Positions 21,841-31,341 of a stretch of DNA of 64,000 nucleotides are shown piece after piece; the stretch's first letter is position 1; each line of letters starts with the position of its first letter. The DNA comes from Psychrobacter nivimaris. GTDB lineage: Bacteria > Pseudomonadota > Gammaproteobacteria > Pseudomonadales > Moraxellaceae. Made by a program: the position numbers and the translations under genes. Below the pieces are notes generated by a model. The model worked only from the letters and a program-made list of their open reading frames with translations, searched no databases and had not been told where the DNA came from. The stretch is taken from contig NZ_VZIZ01000013.1 of the NCBI RefSeq assembly GCF_009812035.1, positions 70,852 through 134,851 on the forward strand. The letters run 5' to 3'.

Positions 21841-21873
21841 AAAAAGACGCCCATTTTGAGGCGTCTTTTTTTT
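21841..21873. terminator. Bidirectional terminator between the histidine kinase and dacA
   Basis: AAAGACGCC/GGCGTCTTT stem with an eight-base loop, A-run on one side and T-run on the other. It lies between convergent genes. Confidence 0.9.
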
Positions 21874-21912
21874 AAACAGTTTTTAGCTAGAATTGCTTTT
21901 TAAAGGTTTCTC

Positions 21913-23079
21913 TTAGAGAAGATTCTTTACCCAGCGTACGATATGTTCCCAAGTACGGCTCATAAAGCCTGACTGTTCGATATCGTTGGTTGCAATGATA
22001 GGAACTGAGGCTACCGCTTTACCATCAATGACAGCCATCATTTTACCAACTTCCTGACCTTTTTTGATCGGTGCTTCTAAACTCTCAGGAATATCCACCA
22101 CTGTGGTAATTTTGTTTTTCTGGGTTTTGCTGGTTAGGATTTGCAAGTTGTCGCCAGTTGCAAGCTCTACCTCGTCAGCTTCTCCAAACCATACTGGAAG
22201 CTTGCTAACGAACTGCCCAGCAGGCGCCTTGGTAACCGTTGTAAAGTGACCGAAACCCCAGTTAAGTAGTTCGCGTGACTGATCAGCGCGAGCCTGTTGG
22301 CTCTTGGTACCCATAATGACAGAGATTAGACGCATGCCTTCACGGTTGCTTGATGCAACCAAGCAGTAGCCTGCTGCATCAGTGTGGCCCGTTTTTAGGC
22401 CATCAACAGTTGGGTCAGTAATCAGCAGAGCATTACGGTTACCTTGGGTAATACCGTTATAAGTGAACTCTTTTTCTGCGTAGATACTATAGTAGTCGCC
22501 GCTGTTTTTGATAATAGCGCGCGCGAGTTTAGACAAATCCAAAGCAGATGCTAAATGACCTTCATCAGGCATACCCGTAGCATTGACAAAGTTAGAGTTC
22601 TCCATGCCAATTTTTTGCGCTTGTTCGTTCATCAAGATTGCAAACGAGGCTTCGCTACCAGCAATATGTTCAGCCATGGCTTTTGATGCATCATTACCTG
22701 ATTGAATGATAATACCGCGTAGCATATCGATGACGCTGGCAGTTTTGTTCACAGGCACATACATACAAGATTGGCTGCTGCTACCACGGCACCATGCGTT
22801 TGGACTCATCAATACCTGTTCATCTTCTTTCAGGTCGCCTGATGCTAAGCGTTGCTCAATGATATAACTGGTCATCATCTTAGTCAGAGATGCTGGCGGC
22901 AGCGCCTCATTGGCGTTCTTTTGAGCCAAAATTTCGCCAGTGTTATAGTCCATCAACACATAGGCAGTATTGTCCATTTCAGGTGGTTGAATGGCTGCGT
23001 TTGCCACTACTGCACTCATCGAGATACTTACACCAACTACCAGCTGTATCAGCTGATTTTTTACACGCTTTACTGTCAT
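21913..23079 (-). CDS. dacA: D-alanyl-D-alanine carboxypeptidase (PBP5/6 type)
   Basis: 388 residues. Low-molecular-weight penicillin-binding protein that trims the terminal D-Ala of peptidoglycan pentapeptides in the periplasm. A signal peptide of about 28 residues (LVVGVSISMSAVVANA) is followed by the active-site SxxK motif in PPASLTKMMT, the SxN motif in IQSGNDASKAMAE and KTG in DGLKTGHTDAAGY. The second, beta-rich domain and a C-terminal amphipathic stretch (SRTWEHIVRWVKNLL) for membrane attachment fit the PBP5 family. A 14-residue insertion with two Cys (WCRGSSSQSCMYV) lies after the first motif. The paralogue choice (dacA or dacC) cannot be settled from sequence alone. Confidence 0.93.
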   Translation of the reverse strand: MTVKRVKNQLIQLVVGVSISMSAVVANAAIQPPEMDNTAYVLMDYNTGEILAQKNANEALPPASLTKMMTSYIIEQRLASGDLKEDEQVLMSPNAWCRGSSSQSCMYVPVNKTASVIDMLRGIIIQSGNDASKAMAEHIAGSEASFAILMNEQAQKIGMENSNFVNATGMPDEGHLASALDLSKLARAIIKNSGDYYSIYAEKEFTYNGITQGNRNALLITDPTVDGLKTGHTDAAGYCLVASSNREGMRLISVIMGTKSQQARADQSRELLNWGFGHFTTVTKAPAGQFVSKLPVWFGEADEVELATGDNLQILTSKTQKNKITTVVDIPESLEAPIKKGQEVGKMMAVIDGKAVASVPIIATNDIEQSGFMSRTWEHIVRWVKNLL

Positions 23080-23374
23080 ATATCATTACACCGCATCATG
23101 GAACCAAATGTATCTATCGCTTATGTTTTGTACCTATTTCCATACATTATTTTAAGCAGCATGTCTTAAATGCAGTGTTTAAAATAATGTATCGATGAAA
23201 ATAGTAACGCCTACACAATAGACATAAAATTAACGCCTTATCTTAGCAAAATGACTACCGATGGGGAATCGATAAATGCAAAAATAAGGCAAGTTTGAAA
23301 AGAAAAATGAAGGCCTATCATATATTTGTTATGTCTATCATCTGACCAGTCTCTGTAATAAAAATTTAACGCTC
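23080..23374 (-). other. dacA upstream region
   Basis: Roughly 300 bp of AT-rich non-coding DNA upstream of dacA. It must contain the dacA promoter. I see nothing else I can support. Confidence 0.4.
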
Positions 23375-23429
23375 ACAAAAAAGCCTGCTGCACTGCTTGT
23401 GAATAACAAGTAAAGTGACAGCAAGCTTT
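23375..23429 (-). terminator. Terminator for the secreted hypothetical gene (minus strand)
   Basis: On the minus strand AAAGCTTGCTG pairs with CAGCAGGCTTT (11 pairs, one G-U). The arms are separated by an internal, partly paired region and followed by six Ts. It lies downstream of the gene at 23580-24014. Confidence 0.7.
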
Positions 23430-23579
23430 GATGCTACAGATATCTAGACAATCAGTTGATAAACTTTGCTTAACCGATGTTATAAAGAGTACATAGCTTT
23501 TATTTTATTATCATTGATACCAATATTATTAACACATTAAGCAGATGACGCTAGTCATTGAATTAAACTAGATAGTTGT

Positions 23580-24014
23580 CTAATAATCCGCGTTTGCCAA
23601 ATCTTCACATAGTGCTTTGTTTTCTTGCTTTGAGAAACCCATCGTCCAACTACGAATACCTTGTAGTATCTGGCGATAGTCTTGCTGTGTAGATAGGTAC
23701 TGAATAGCCGCTTTTGGATCTTCTAAAGAAGGCATTAGCTCATGTAGCTGTACGGTATACGATTTATAGAACCGCTGTTTTTGCTTACCATTTAGCATTG
23801 GTGGGCATATCTCTGATAGTACCTGCATTACCGCAATTTCGTGCTTAGTGATGTTGATGCCAGACATGTCTAGCGGAATGGTAGTGCCAGAGTTATTCGC
23901 AGCATTAGAAGCTTGAGACAGCATAGCAACAGACGTTATCAGTCCTGCAATCCCAACTTTTGAGGCAGTATTTGCTATCACAGAAGCTATAGATAATATC
24001 GATTGTTTATTCAT
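23580..24014 (-). CDS. Hypothetical secreted protein
   Basis: 144 residues, not recognised. The N-terminal ~39 residues look like a Sec signal or anchor (VGIAGLITSVAMLSQASNA, likely cleavage after ASNA). The mature part of ~105 residues is mostly helical by composition and contains two Cys (EICPPM and ALCEDL) that could form one disulfide. Features such as FYKSYTVQLHELMP and YRQILQGIRSWTMGFSKQEN do not match any family I know. It has its own terminator and stands alone between dacA and surE. Probably a lineage-restricted periplasmic protein. Confidence 0.7.
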   Translation of the reverse strand: MNKQSILSIASVIANTASKVGIAGLITSVAMLSQASNAANNSGTTIPLDMSGINITKHEIAVMQVLSEICPPMLNGKQKQRFYKSYTVQLHELMPSLEDPKAAIQYLSTQQDYRQILQGIRSWTMGFSKQENKALCEDLANADY

Positions 24015-24554
24015 TCAGTATTACACTCGCTCGTCTTTATTTAATGGTCATATGTTAATCGGTAAAAAAACAAAAGTCACATAAAATATTGATTTATGTG
24101 TAGATATCTTGTGAGCCAAAACCATTTTTTAGCAACATATCAGTAGCATACCCTAATGACGTTACTTCAGTATCAGTACATCGGTTTGTATTGTTGTGGG
24201 GTGTTGCGTATTGTAACGCGCTGCTTAATCTACTGGTTGTTATTCGTTTGATACAGATCTTGTTACGCTACTTTCATCGTATAATTACCAACATAAGAAG
24301 AGCATGATATTTTGATAAAGACAGGGTTCGTGTCTTTATATTATTCAGTTATAATCGCCCATGCTATCAAAATGAATCTTTTTCTCTAGACTGTGACGTC
24401 ATGTCATTGAAGAATTAGAGTATCATGTTTTCATTTTAAATATGAGCATCGTATTTTTATGCCATATCTTGAACGGACATGGCGCGATAGCAGAATTACC
24501 AAATAGAGATGTAGAAAGACAGCTAATAAAATATTAACCACATACTGAGTAGAA
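24015..24554. other. Intergenic region before surE with a perfect hairpin
   Basis: 540 bp between divergent genes. A perfect nine-pair hairpin ATAAAGACA (24315-24323) / TGTCTTTAT (24331-24339) with the loop GGGTTCG is the only clear structure. It is followed by an AT-rich but not T-pure stretch. No ORF is supported. Confidence 0.5.
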
Positions 24555-25373
24555 ATGAGATTTTTAATTAGTAATGATGACGGTGTGTATGCGCCAGGAT
24601 TATTGGCACTATCTCAGGCATTATCGATTATCGGCGAAGTGGTCGTCGTCGCCCCGAACGATGAACAAAGCGGCTATGCCAGCGCTTTGAGTGTCTCAAG
24701 ACCACTGCATACACATCAGCTGCCTTCTGGATTTGTAGCAGTAAATGGTTCACCAGCTGATTGTGTTTATCTAGCAATACATGAGTTGTATCGTGATACT
24801 GACTTTGACTGCGTGATTACAGGTATCAACTCAGGGGCTAACTTGGGACAAGATGTGATGTTCTCTGGTACGTTCGGTGCTGCATTGACCGCGCAACTAT
24901 CTGGTATCCCTGCTATAGCAACGTCTTTGGTAGGCGGGGGTGTTAAAAGCGGCGGGCAAGAATCAGCCAGTGATTATCAAGTTGCCGCACATGAAATCGT
25001 CAAACTGCTTACTGAGACTTCGATTTTAGAGATGCTCAAAAGTTTGCCCTATCATGTATTAAACGTTAATATTCCTGATGTGCAGCATGCCGATGATATC
25101 AAGGGTCGAAAAATAACCTCGTTAGGCCATAAGCAAGCTGCTCAGCCAGTACGCCATATGATAGATCCACGCGGCCGAGATGCATACTGGTTGTCTCTAC
25201 GCAAAGGTAAAAATGAGCGACCATTAGAAACGTCAATCGATGCGGTACAAGCAAAGCAGGATGTGATGACAGATTATCAGGCTGTAGCGGCAGGGTATGT
25301 CAGTTTATCACCAGTACGCCTACATCATACGCCAACGGCAGCGCTGGAGAGATTATCAACACTCGCGCTATAA
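24555..25373 (+). CDS. surE: 5'/3'-nucleotidase SurE
   Basis: 272 residues. Metal-dependent nucleoside monophosphatase and survival protein. The N-terminal metal-binding ISNDDGVYAPGL, the PNDEQSGYASALSV motif, NGSPADCVYLA, and GINSGANLGQDVMFSGTFGAA are diagnostic. The ATG at 24555 has GAGTAG-like spacing upstream. In many gammaproteobacteria surE is followed by pcm and nlpD; here pcm is absent but an nlpD-like gene follows. Confidence 0.96.
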   Translation: MRFLISNDDGVYAPGLLALSQALSIIGEVVVVAPNDEQSGYASALSVSRPLHTHQLPSGFVAVNGSPADCVYLAIHELYRDTDFDCVITGINSGANLGQDVMFSGTFGAALTAQLSGIPAIATSLVGGGVKSGGQESASDYQVAAHEIVKLLTETSILEMLKSLPYHVLNVNIPDVQHADDIKGRKITSLGHKQAAQPVRHMIDPRGRDAYWLSLRKGKNERPLETSIDAVQAKQDVMTDYQAVAAGYVSLSPVRLHHTPTAALERLSTLAL

Positions 25374-25508
25374 ATTCTATAAGATATAGTCCATACCGGC
25401 TTATTAAACACTGACGTGTTATGAGAATATCAGAAGACTCTTGTATGATATCAAGCGCTTTTGAATGATTAAACAATGAATGAGCAACACAAAGAATAGG
25501 AACCTTGT

Positions 25509-26297
25509 ATGAAAAAAATCATAGCTGGATCGCACCTTGTTAAAGCCGCGTTGATTGGTACTATGGCAGTCGCTACTCTATCTGTCGTTGGCTGTGCAAC
25601 GAAGCCTACCTATCAATCAGCAAACCAAGCAGGTCCTAAGATTATTACTAACGCGCAAGGCGTCCCTAACTATCACCGTGTACAACGCGGCGATACGGTC
25701 AGCCAGATTGCAGCGCGCTATCGTCTGAACTACCGCCAAATCGGAGCGATGAACAATCTAGATAGTAAATACACCATCTATAGTGGCCAATGGCTCAAAC
25801 TATGGCAAGGCAATGTGGCAACCACTGCAAGTAACAATAGCTACAGTGCTCCAGTTCAAACGCAACCAACTTATACGCCACCTGTGACCCAATCTCAAAC
25901 ACCAGCTTATGAGGCCACTGCCAACTCGACCTCTGGTTATGATTATCCTACGCGTAACCCAGTGACTCGTAATATTGACCCTGCTACGGGCAATATGGGA
26001 ATGTGGTTTGCGGGCAAAGTTGGTGATCCAGTACTTGCCAGCCAATCAGGAACTGTGCTTTACTCAGGCAACGGTCTGCCAGAGTATGGCAATCTAATTA
26101 TGATTCGTCATAGTGATAACTACATCACAGCCTACGCCCACAATAGCCAATTATTGGTGCAAGAGGGCGATACAGTACAGCGTGGCCAACGTATTGCTAG
26201 TATGGGTAGCAGTGGTCAGACCAATGAGGTAGGCTTAGAGTTTCAAGTTCGCTTAAATGGTAATCCTATTGACCCACGTAGCGTACTTGGGCGTTAG
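25509..26297 (+). CDS. nlpD: NlpD-like lipoprotein: LysM plus degenerate LytM (M23) domain
   Basis: 262 residues. Lipoprotein signal with lipobox VVGC at about residues 26-29. A LysM domain follows (YHRVQRGDTVSQIAARYRL), then a Pro/Thr/Ser/Gln-rich linker and a C-terminal M23-like domain from about residue 155. In the M23 domain the metal-binding HxxxD is replaced (GMWFAGKVGD) and the HxH motif reads VGLEFQV, so the zinc site is absent although the YAHNS stretch remains. This is the pattern of amidase activators NlpD and EnvC rather than of active endopeptidases. The likely role is to activate an AmiC-type amidase at division, which is inference. It follows surE as in E. coli. Confidence 0.87.
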   Translation: MKKIIAGSHLVKAALIGTMAVATLSVVGCATKPTYQSANQAGPKIITNAQGVPNYHRVQRGDTVSQIAARYRLNYRQIGAMNNLDSKYTIYSGQWLKLWQGNVATTASNNSYSAPVQTQPTYTPPVTQSQTPAYEATANSTSGYDYPTRNPVTRNIDPATGNMGMWFAGKVGDPVLASQSGTVLYSGNGLPEYGNLIMIRHSDNYITAYAHNSQLLVQEGDTVQRGQRIASMGSSGQTNEVGLEFQVRLNGNPIDPRSVLGR

Positions 26298-26366
26298 ACT
26301 TAAATAATAGCTACGGATAGCTTGGCCACTGTGAGCCATTTTATTTATTCATGTTTGAGATTTTTT

Positions 26367-27665
26367 ATGAGATTAAAAAAGCAATACCTCACCCTTATGC
26401 CAGCATTAGTGATGGTCGGGTGTACAAGCCAGCAGGCAATGCAAAGTAAGCCTGTTCGTCAAGGCGGCGTTGAGATTACTCAAACCCAAACCGTTCAGGT
26501 CAAACCAACACCTGCACCAGTCGTAAAACCGCAGCCTGCGCCCAAGCCTAGCTATAGTAGCTTTTCTGATTGGAAGTCAGACTTTTCTATGCGTGCCATA
26601 TCGTCAGGCTATGATGCCCAAGTTATTGGTCGATTGCTTGATTCTGCTTATCTAAACCAGCAAGTCATCTCATTAGATTCAGGTCAGCCCGAGTTTTCCA
26701 AGATGCCGTGGGAATACGTAGATTCTGCGGTATCAAGTGGACGCGTCAGTGTAGGGAAGCGCAAATTTGCTGAACAGCGCGCTTATTTGTCTCAGCTAGA
26801 GTCTCAGTATGGGGTTAATGCAGAGATTATCGCTGCGATATGGGGCATGGAGTCATCGTATGGCGCTGTGACCGGTAATAGTGATTTGCCAAGTTCGCTT
26901 GCCAGCCTTGCCTATGATGGTCGTCGTCAAGAGTTTGCTGAAACGCAGTTGCTATCGTTAGCGACACTGCTACAACGCGGTGATGTATCTTGGTCACAGC
27001 TCGACGGCTCTTGGGCAGGCGGCATGGGACAAACCCAGTTTATCCCTGAGACTTGGCTCAAACAAGGGGTCGATGGTGATGGCAATGGGCATCGCAATCC
27101 TTGGGCGACTGGTGATGCACTAGCCTCGACGGCCAACTATCTTAGCAATTCAGGTTGGGTTCGTGGCTTAGCACCGTTTTATGAGGCAACGGTGCCAGCA
27201 TCGTTTGATTACTCAGTGGTTGGTAGTAAACAACCTGCTGCTAGATGGGCTGCGATGGGTGTCGATACGATAGCGGACGTTTACTTAGACGCCAATACTC
27301 AGATGGAGCTATGGTTACCCGCTGGTAAAGACGGTCCCGTATTATTGCTGAGCCCAAACTTTGATGTGATTAAAGTCTATAACAACTCATCAAGTTATGC
27401 GTTGGGCGTTAGTCTACTAGGCAAAACGATTAATGGACAAAGCGGGTTGCAAAAATCTTGGCCTCGTTATGAGCGTCCATTATCGACCACGCAAGTGACT
27501 AACCTACAACGTCGGTTGACTAGTATGGGTTACGATACCAAAGGCGCTGATGGTATTGTGGGTACCAATACTCGTATGGCATTCCAGCGCTGGCAAGCAG
27601 ATAACGGCCAAACGCCAGATGGATTTATCACTCAAAACAGTGCGTCTTCATTGGCTGGATGGTGA
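26367..27665 (+). CDS. mltB: Lytic murein transglycosylase, MltB family, with peptidoglycan-binding domain
   Basis: 432 residues. The ATG at 26367 gives a compact lipoprotein signal with lipobox MVGC, and is preferred over an upstream TTG at 26322 that would add a 15-residue hydrophobic lead without a ribosome-binding site. The catalytic SLT_2/MltB core includes AAIWGMESSYGAVTGN with the catalytic Glu, GSWAGGMGQTQFIPETW and NPWATGDALASTANYL. A C-terminal PG_binding_1 domain (LQRRLTSMGYDTKGADGIVGTNTRMAFQ) ends the protein. The enzyme cleaves glycan strands to 1,6-anhydroMurNAc. It follows nlpD with a ~70-bp gap, so the two may be co-transcribed. Confidence 0.92.
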   Translation: MRLKKQYLTLMPALVMVGCTSQQAMQSKPVRQGGVEITQTQTVQVKPTPAPVVKPQPAPKPSYSSFSDWKSDFSMRAISSGYDAQVIGRLLDSAYLNQQVISLDSGQPEFSKMPWEYVDSAVSSGRVSVGKRKFAEQRAYLSQLESQYGVNAEIIAAIWGMESSYGAVTGNSDLPSSLASLAYDGRRQEFAETQLLSLATLLQRGDVSWSQLDGSWAGGMGQTQFIPETWLKQGVDGDGNGHRNPWATGDALASTANYLSNSGWVRGLAPFYEATVPASFDYSVVGSKQPAARWAAMGVDTIADVYLDANTQMELWLPAGKDGPVLLLSPNFDVIKVYNNSSSYALGVSLLGKTINGQSGLQKSWPRYERPLSTTQVTNLQRRLTSMGYDTKGADGIVGTNTRMAFQRWQADNGQTPDGFITQNSASSLAGW

Positions 27666-27772
27666 GGTAGGCTGACGGTATTTATACACTGTATAAAAGT
27701 GGTTCTTTTTAATAGTATTTAGCCATTATTAATTAGCCACTAGCCAACAAACGATAATTTACTTTGTTCTAC

Positions 27773-27801
27773 AAAAAGCACCTTGCCAAGGTGCTTTTTT
27801 T
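27773..27801 (+). terminator. Terminator after the mltB-like gene
   Basis: AGCACCTT/AAGGTGCT stem with a three-base loop, preceded by an A-run and followed by seven Ts. Confidence 0.92.
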
Positions 27802-28041
27802 GTCTCAATCTATGTCTGATTTTGCTGACACCTTTAACATAATGGACAATGCAATAAATATCAAATGTTAAGACCAGTGTACTCTGGTTTTATTCAAAAC
27901 TTATCAGGACAAGGTTAATACAAGAAAGTTGATACTTTGAATGATAGACTCTAGATAATGTGTTTTTTGACGATGACTTTTACTCATAGTGTTTAGTAAC
28001 AATTTTCAATGACCATTTTAAATAACAGTTTCGATTACGAA

Positions 28042-28071
28042 TAATTAGAACGACAGTAATTAGAACGACAG
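28042..28071. repeat. Perfect 15-bp tandem duplication upstream of moeA
   Basis: TAATTAGAACGACAG occurs twice back to back (28042-28056 and 28057-28071), ending 15 bases before the moeA ATG. It is an exact duplication in the untranslated leader. Confidence 0.95.
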
Positions 28072-28086
28072 AAAGAGCGTGACCTT

Positions 28087-29382
28087 ATGATTACCATGGA
28101 AGAATTACAAGCTGCGATACAGCAACGGATAGATAATTATCATATTACTGATTTTCCGCTACAAAAAAGAGCCGTCAATACTCTAAAGTTGCTGTGCAGC
28201 CTAAACCATATACTGGCTCAAGATATTGCTTCACCTTTTGATGTGCCGAGACAGAATCTATCTGCAATGGATGGTTATGCGATTGCCAAAGGTAGTGAGT
28301 TATCAGAAAACAGTACTATCGAAATCGTTGGTGAGTCGCAAGCTGGCAGTGCTTATACTGGTAAGACAGCGGCGGGGCGAGGGGTACGTATTTTTACTGG
28401 TGCAGTCGTGCCAGATTGCTGTGATACGGTCATTATGCAAGAGAATACAAACTTTGCAGATATCAAAGCGACCGTTGATAAATCTCGACCTTATAACATT
28501 ACGCTCACGCAAACCGCCAAAGTTGACGATAATATCCGCTCACAAGGCGAAGAGATTGAGTCTGGCGAAGCCGTACTAAAAATTGGTAAACGACTTAATC
28601 CTGCAGATATTAGCTTGCTTGCCAACCTTGGTATTAGCCAAGTGAACGTGTTCCAGCCGCTAGTCGTAGGTGTGCTGGCGACAGGTGATGAGCTCGTGGC
28701 TATTGGCAATGAGCTACAAAGTCTAGCCCAAATATATAATTCTAATACTCCAACGCTCAAAAGCTTGCTATCAGATTTGCCCATCATTATTCGTGATTAT
28801 GGCATTATTCCTGACAACCTAGAGCAGACAACTATCGCAGTCAATGAGGCCATGCAGGACTGTGATGTACTGATATCGACAGCAGGTGTCTCTGTTGGTG
28901 ACTATGATTTTTTGACCACTGTGATCGAAACGCTAGGTCAGATTAACCATTACAAAGTGGCGATGAAGCCTGGTAAGCCTTTTGTATTTGGCGAGTTAGA
29001 TAAAAATCTCGATAAGCCAGTATTGTATTTTGGCCTACCGGGCAATCCGCTCTCTACGGTTGTGGGTACGCTACAGTTTGTGATTCCTGCATTGTGGCAA
29101 ATGTCAGGTGCTAGCGTATCAGAGCAGCCGATGCCGCTAACTATTAAAGCCAAACTTATCAGCGACATTAGAAAATCTCCCGGCCGCAAAGATTTTCAGC
29201 GTGGCGTATTGTCACGAGATGAGACAGGTCATTATCAAGTTGAGTGCTTCTCAAGACAGCAGTCACATAGGATTAAACAGCTGAGCCGCGCCAATTGCTT
29301 CATTGTATTGGACAAAGACCGTGGGAACGTAGCAGCCGGTAATGACGTCGTTGTACAACCGTTTCCTTGGCTACATCGCTAA
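28087..29382 (+). CDS. moeA: Molybdopterin molybdenumtransferase
   Basis: 431 residues. MoeA inserts molybdate into adenylylated molybdopterin. Signatures: the DVPRQNLSAMDGYAI segment near residue 50, GRGVRIFTGAVVPD with QEN after it, the MoCF-like domain with VGVLATGDELV and STAGVSVGDYDF, and KPGKPFVFG followed by GLPGNPLSTVV. A C-terminal domain IV is present. The first gene of the molybdenum cluster. The ATG at 28087 is used; an ATG at 28096 is also possible. Confidence 0.95.
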   Translation: MITMEELQAAIQQRIDNYHITDFPLQKRAVNTLKLLCSLNHILAQDIASPFDVPRQNLSAMDGYAIAKGSELSENSTIEIVGESQAGSAYTGKTAAGRGVRIFTGAVVPDCCDTVIMQENTNFADIKATVDKSRPYNITLTQTAKVDDNIRSQGEEIESGEAVLKIGKRLNPADISLLANLGISQVNVFQPLVVGVLATGDELVAIGNELQSLAQIYNSNTPTLKSLLSDLPIIIRDYGIIPDNLEQTTIAVNEAMQDCDVLISTAGVSVGDYDFLTTVIETLGQINHYKVAMKPGKPFVFGELDKNLDKPVLYFGLPGNPLSTVVGTLQFVIPALWQMSGASVSEQPMPLTIKAKLISDIRKSPGRKDFQRGVLSRDETGHYQVECFSRQQSHRIKQLSRANCFIVLDKDRGNVAAGNDVVVQPFPWLHR

Positions 29383-29512
29383 TTCATCGTTTGCCAATTT
29401 ATTGTAAGGTGGTCGTACAAAGCTAGAGAGCAATCCTATAACCTTACACTGGTATGCTAAATACGAATAACAAAGTAGTGCTTATAGTAAGCAGTACTGA
29501 TGGCAGTAACAT

Positions 29513-30625
29513 ATGATTGATGACAACATAGATGACAAACACAAAATAGACAGTCCGCAACTCTATTCACCGAGCTTGGCACCCGCAATGTCTGATGGTT
29601 ACATAGAGCCTTCCTTGGTCGTGCCTACTGAACAGATGAGTGACTATCACCAGCCGCTAACCGATGGGTTTGCACGGCGTCTGACTTATTTGCGTCTGTC
29701 TATTACTGACTTTTGTAATTTTCGCTGTGAGTATTGCCTGCCAAATGGCTATCAAGGTAAGCGCCCTGATGATGAGCTGAGTATCTCTGAAATTGCCACC
29801 TTGGTGCGCGGCTTTGCTCAAGTAGGTACCAAAAAAGTTAGAATTACAGGTGGTGAGCCCTCTATTCGTCGTGATGTTGTCGAAATTATCGAAACAATTA
29901 AGCAAACTGACGGTATTGAGACAGTTGCGATGACCAGTAACGGTTATAAATTGGGTAAACATATAGCCAGCTGGCAAGAGGCTGGACTTGATCAGCTCAA
30001 TATTAGTATGGACAGCTTTGATGCTGCTACTTTTCATAAAATGACAGGCTTTGATACCTTGCCACAGATATTGGCTGACATGGATATATTGTTAGAAACG
30101 ACTGATATCAAACTGAAAATAAATAGTGTCTTGATGGCGGAGACTGCTTTTGAGAACTTAGTCACGGCGATCGACTATGTCAAAGATAGACAAGTGACTT
30201 ATCGCTTTATCGAATTTATGCAGACCAGTGACAATAGCGATTTGTTTTTTGCTCAGCATGCTCAGTCTGATATTATCACCGATTACTTGTTAGAAAATGG
30301 CTGGCAGCCGCACGAGCGCGGTAGTGCCGATGGTCCAGCAGTAGAATACAGCCACCCTGAATATGTCGGTCGTATCGGTATGATTGCCCCATATGCGGCG
30401 CACTTCTGTGATACCTGTAACCGCTTGCGCGTAAGCAGCCAAGGCAAGGTGCATTTGTGTCTGTTTGACCAAGGCAACTACGATATCCGTCCATACCTAC
30501 AGCAAGACGATATCCAAGGACTGGTGAACACTTTACATAGTTTTATGCCAATCAAGCCTGAGCATCATCATTTGCATGACTCTAACAGTGGCATCATGCA
30601 CAATCTATCGATAATCGGCGGATAA
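29513..30625 (+). CDS. moaA: GTP 3',8-cyclase (molybdenum cofactor synthesis)
   Basis: 370 residues. Radical-SAM enzyme for the first step of molybdopterin synthesis. The N-terminal 4Fe-4S motif CNFRCEYC lies at residues 68-75. The C-terminal cluster ligands are in HFCDTCNRLRVSS with a further Cys in VHLCLF. The protein ends in the conserved Gly-Gly (IIGG) needed for catalysis. There is an N-terminal extension of about 45 residues before the usual start region (FARRLTYLRLSITDFCNF). It is 130 bp downstream of moeA. Confidence 0.96.
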   Translation: MIDDNIDDKHKIDSPQLYSPSLAPAMSDGYIEPSLVVPTEQMSDYHQPLTDGFARRLTYLRLSITDFCNFRCEYCLPNGYQGKRPDDELSISEIATLVRGFAQVGTKKVRITGGEPSIRRDVVEIIETIKQTDGIETVAMTSNGYKLGKHIASWQEAGLDQLNISMDSFDAATFHKMTGFDTLPQILADMDILLETTDIKLKINSVLMAETAFENLVTAIDYVKDRQVTYRFIEFMQTSDNSDLFFAQHAQSDIITDYLLENGWQPHERGSADGPAVEYSHPEYVGRIGMIAPYAAHFCDTCNRLRVSSQGKVHLCLFDQGNYDIRPYLQQDDIQGLVNTLHSFMPIKPEHHHLHDSNSGIMHNLSIIGG

Positions 30626-30753
30626 AACATTTCGAGTCTGCAATCATGACGCTGATATACACGGTTTTTCAATGCAATCTTTTTTAACATAGCTCTTTTT
30701 GATTCAACGGATCTTTAATACAATTATAAAATGACATCTATAAAGGATTATTT

Positions 30754-31284
30754 ATGAGTAAGCCTGCTGCACAATTTACACCGCTTAATATTGCTGTATT
30801 GACTGTTTCTGATAGCCGTACGCTGGCAGAAGATACGTCAGGTCAGTACTTAGTAAATAGCTTGACTGAAGCAGGTCATCATTTAGCAGATCGTCAATTA
30901 ATTACCGACGATATTTACCAGATTCGCGCAGTCATTAGTGGCTGGATTGCTAGCCCAGACGTTCATGCAGTTATTACCACTGGCGGCACAGGGTTCTTCA
31001 TTAGAGACAGCATGCCAGAAGCTGTGAGTGTACTGTTTGATAAATCAATCGATGGTTTTGGTGAAATGTTCCGTCTAATCTCAAAAGATGAGATCGGTAT
31101 GTCTACCGTACAATCGCGAGCAGTTGCTGGCATGGCCAATGGTACGGGTATATTCTGTCTACCAGGATCGTCTGGTGCTTGCCGTACGGGTTGGGAAAAT
31201 ATCTTAAAGGATCAGTTTGATAGCCGTACTCGTCCGTGCAATTTTGTGCCGCATTTTTTGGCACAAAATCCTAGCCATGATTGA
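30754..31284 (+). CDS. moaB: Molybdenum cofactor biosynthesis protein B
   Basis: 176 residues, a single MoCF domain. Visible signatures are NIAVLTVSDSRTLAEDTSG, VITTGGTGFFIRDSMPEAV and FCLPGSSGACRTGWE. MoaB/MogA proteins adenylylate molybdopterin before MoeA acts; MoaB is favoured over Mog by the overall sequence. AAGGA lies before the ATG. No separate mog gene is in the window. Confidence 0.93.
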   Translation: MSKPAAQFTPLNIAVLTVSDSRTLAEDTSGQYLVNSLTEAGHHLADRQLITDDIYQIRAVISGWIASPDVHAVITTGGTGFFIRDSMPEAVSVLFDKSIDGFGEMFRLISKDEIGMSTVQSRAVAGMANGTGIFCLPGSSGACRTGWENILKDQFDSRTRPCNFVPHFLAQNPSHD

Positions 31285-31341
31285 GTTATAAATAATTGAG
31301 CTATGAGTGATATACAATCAAGCCTGACAGGTAAATGGTAA

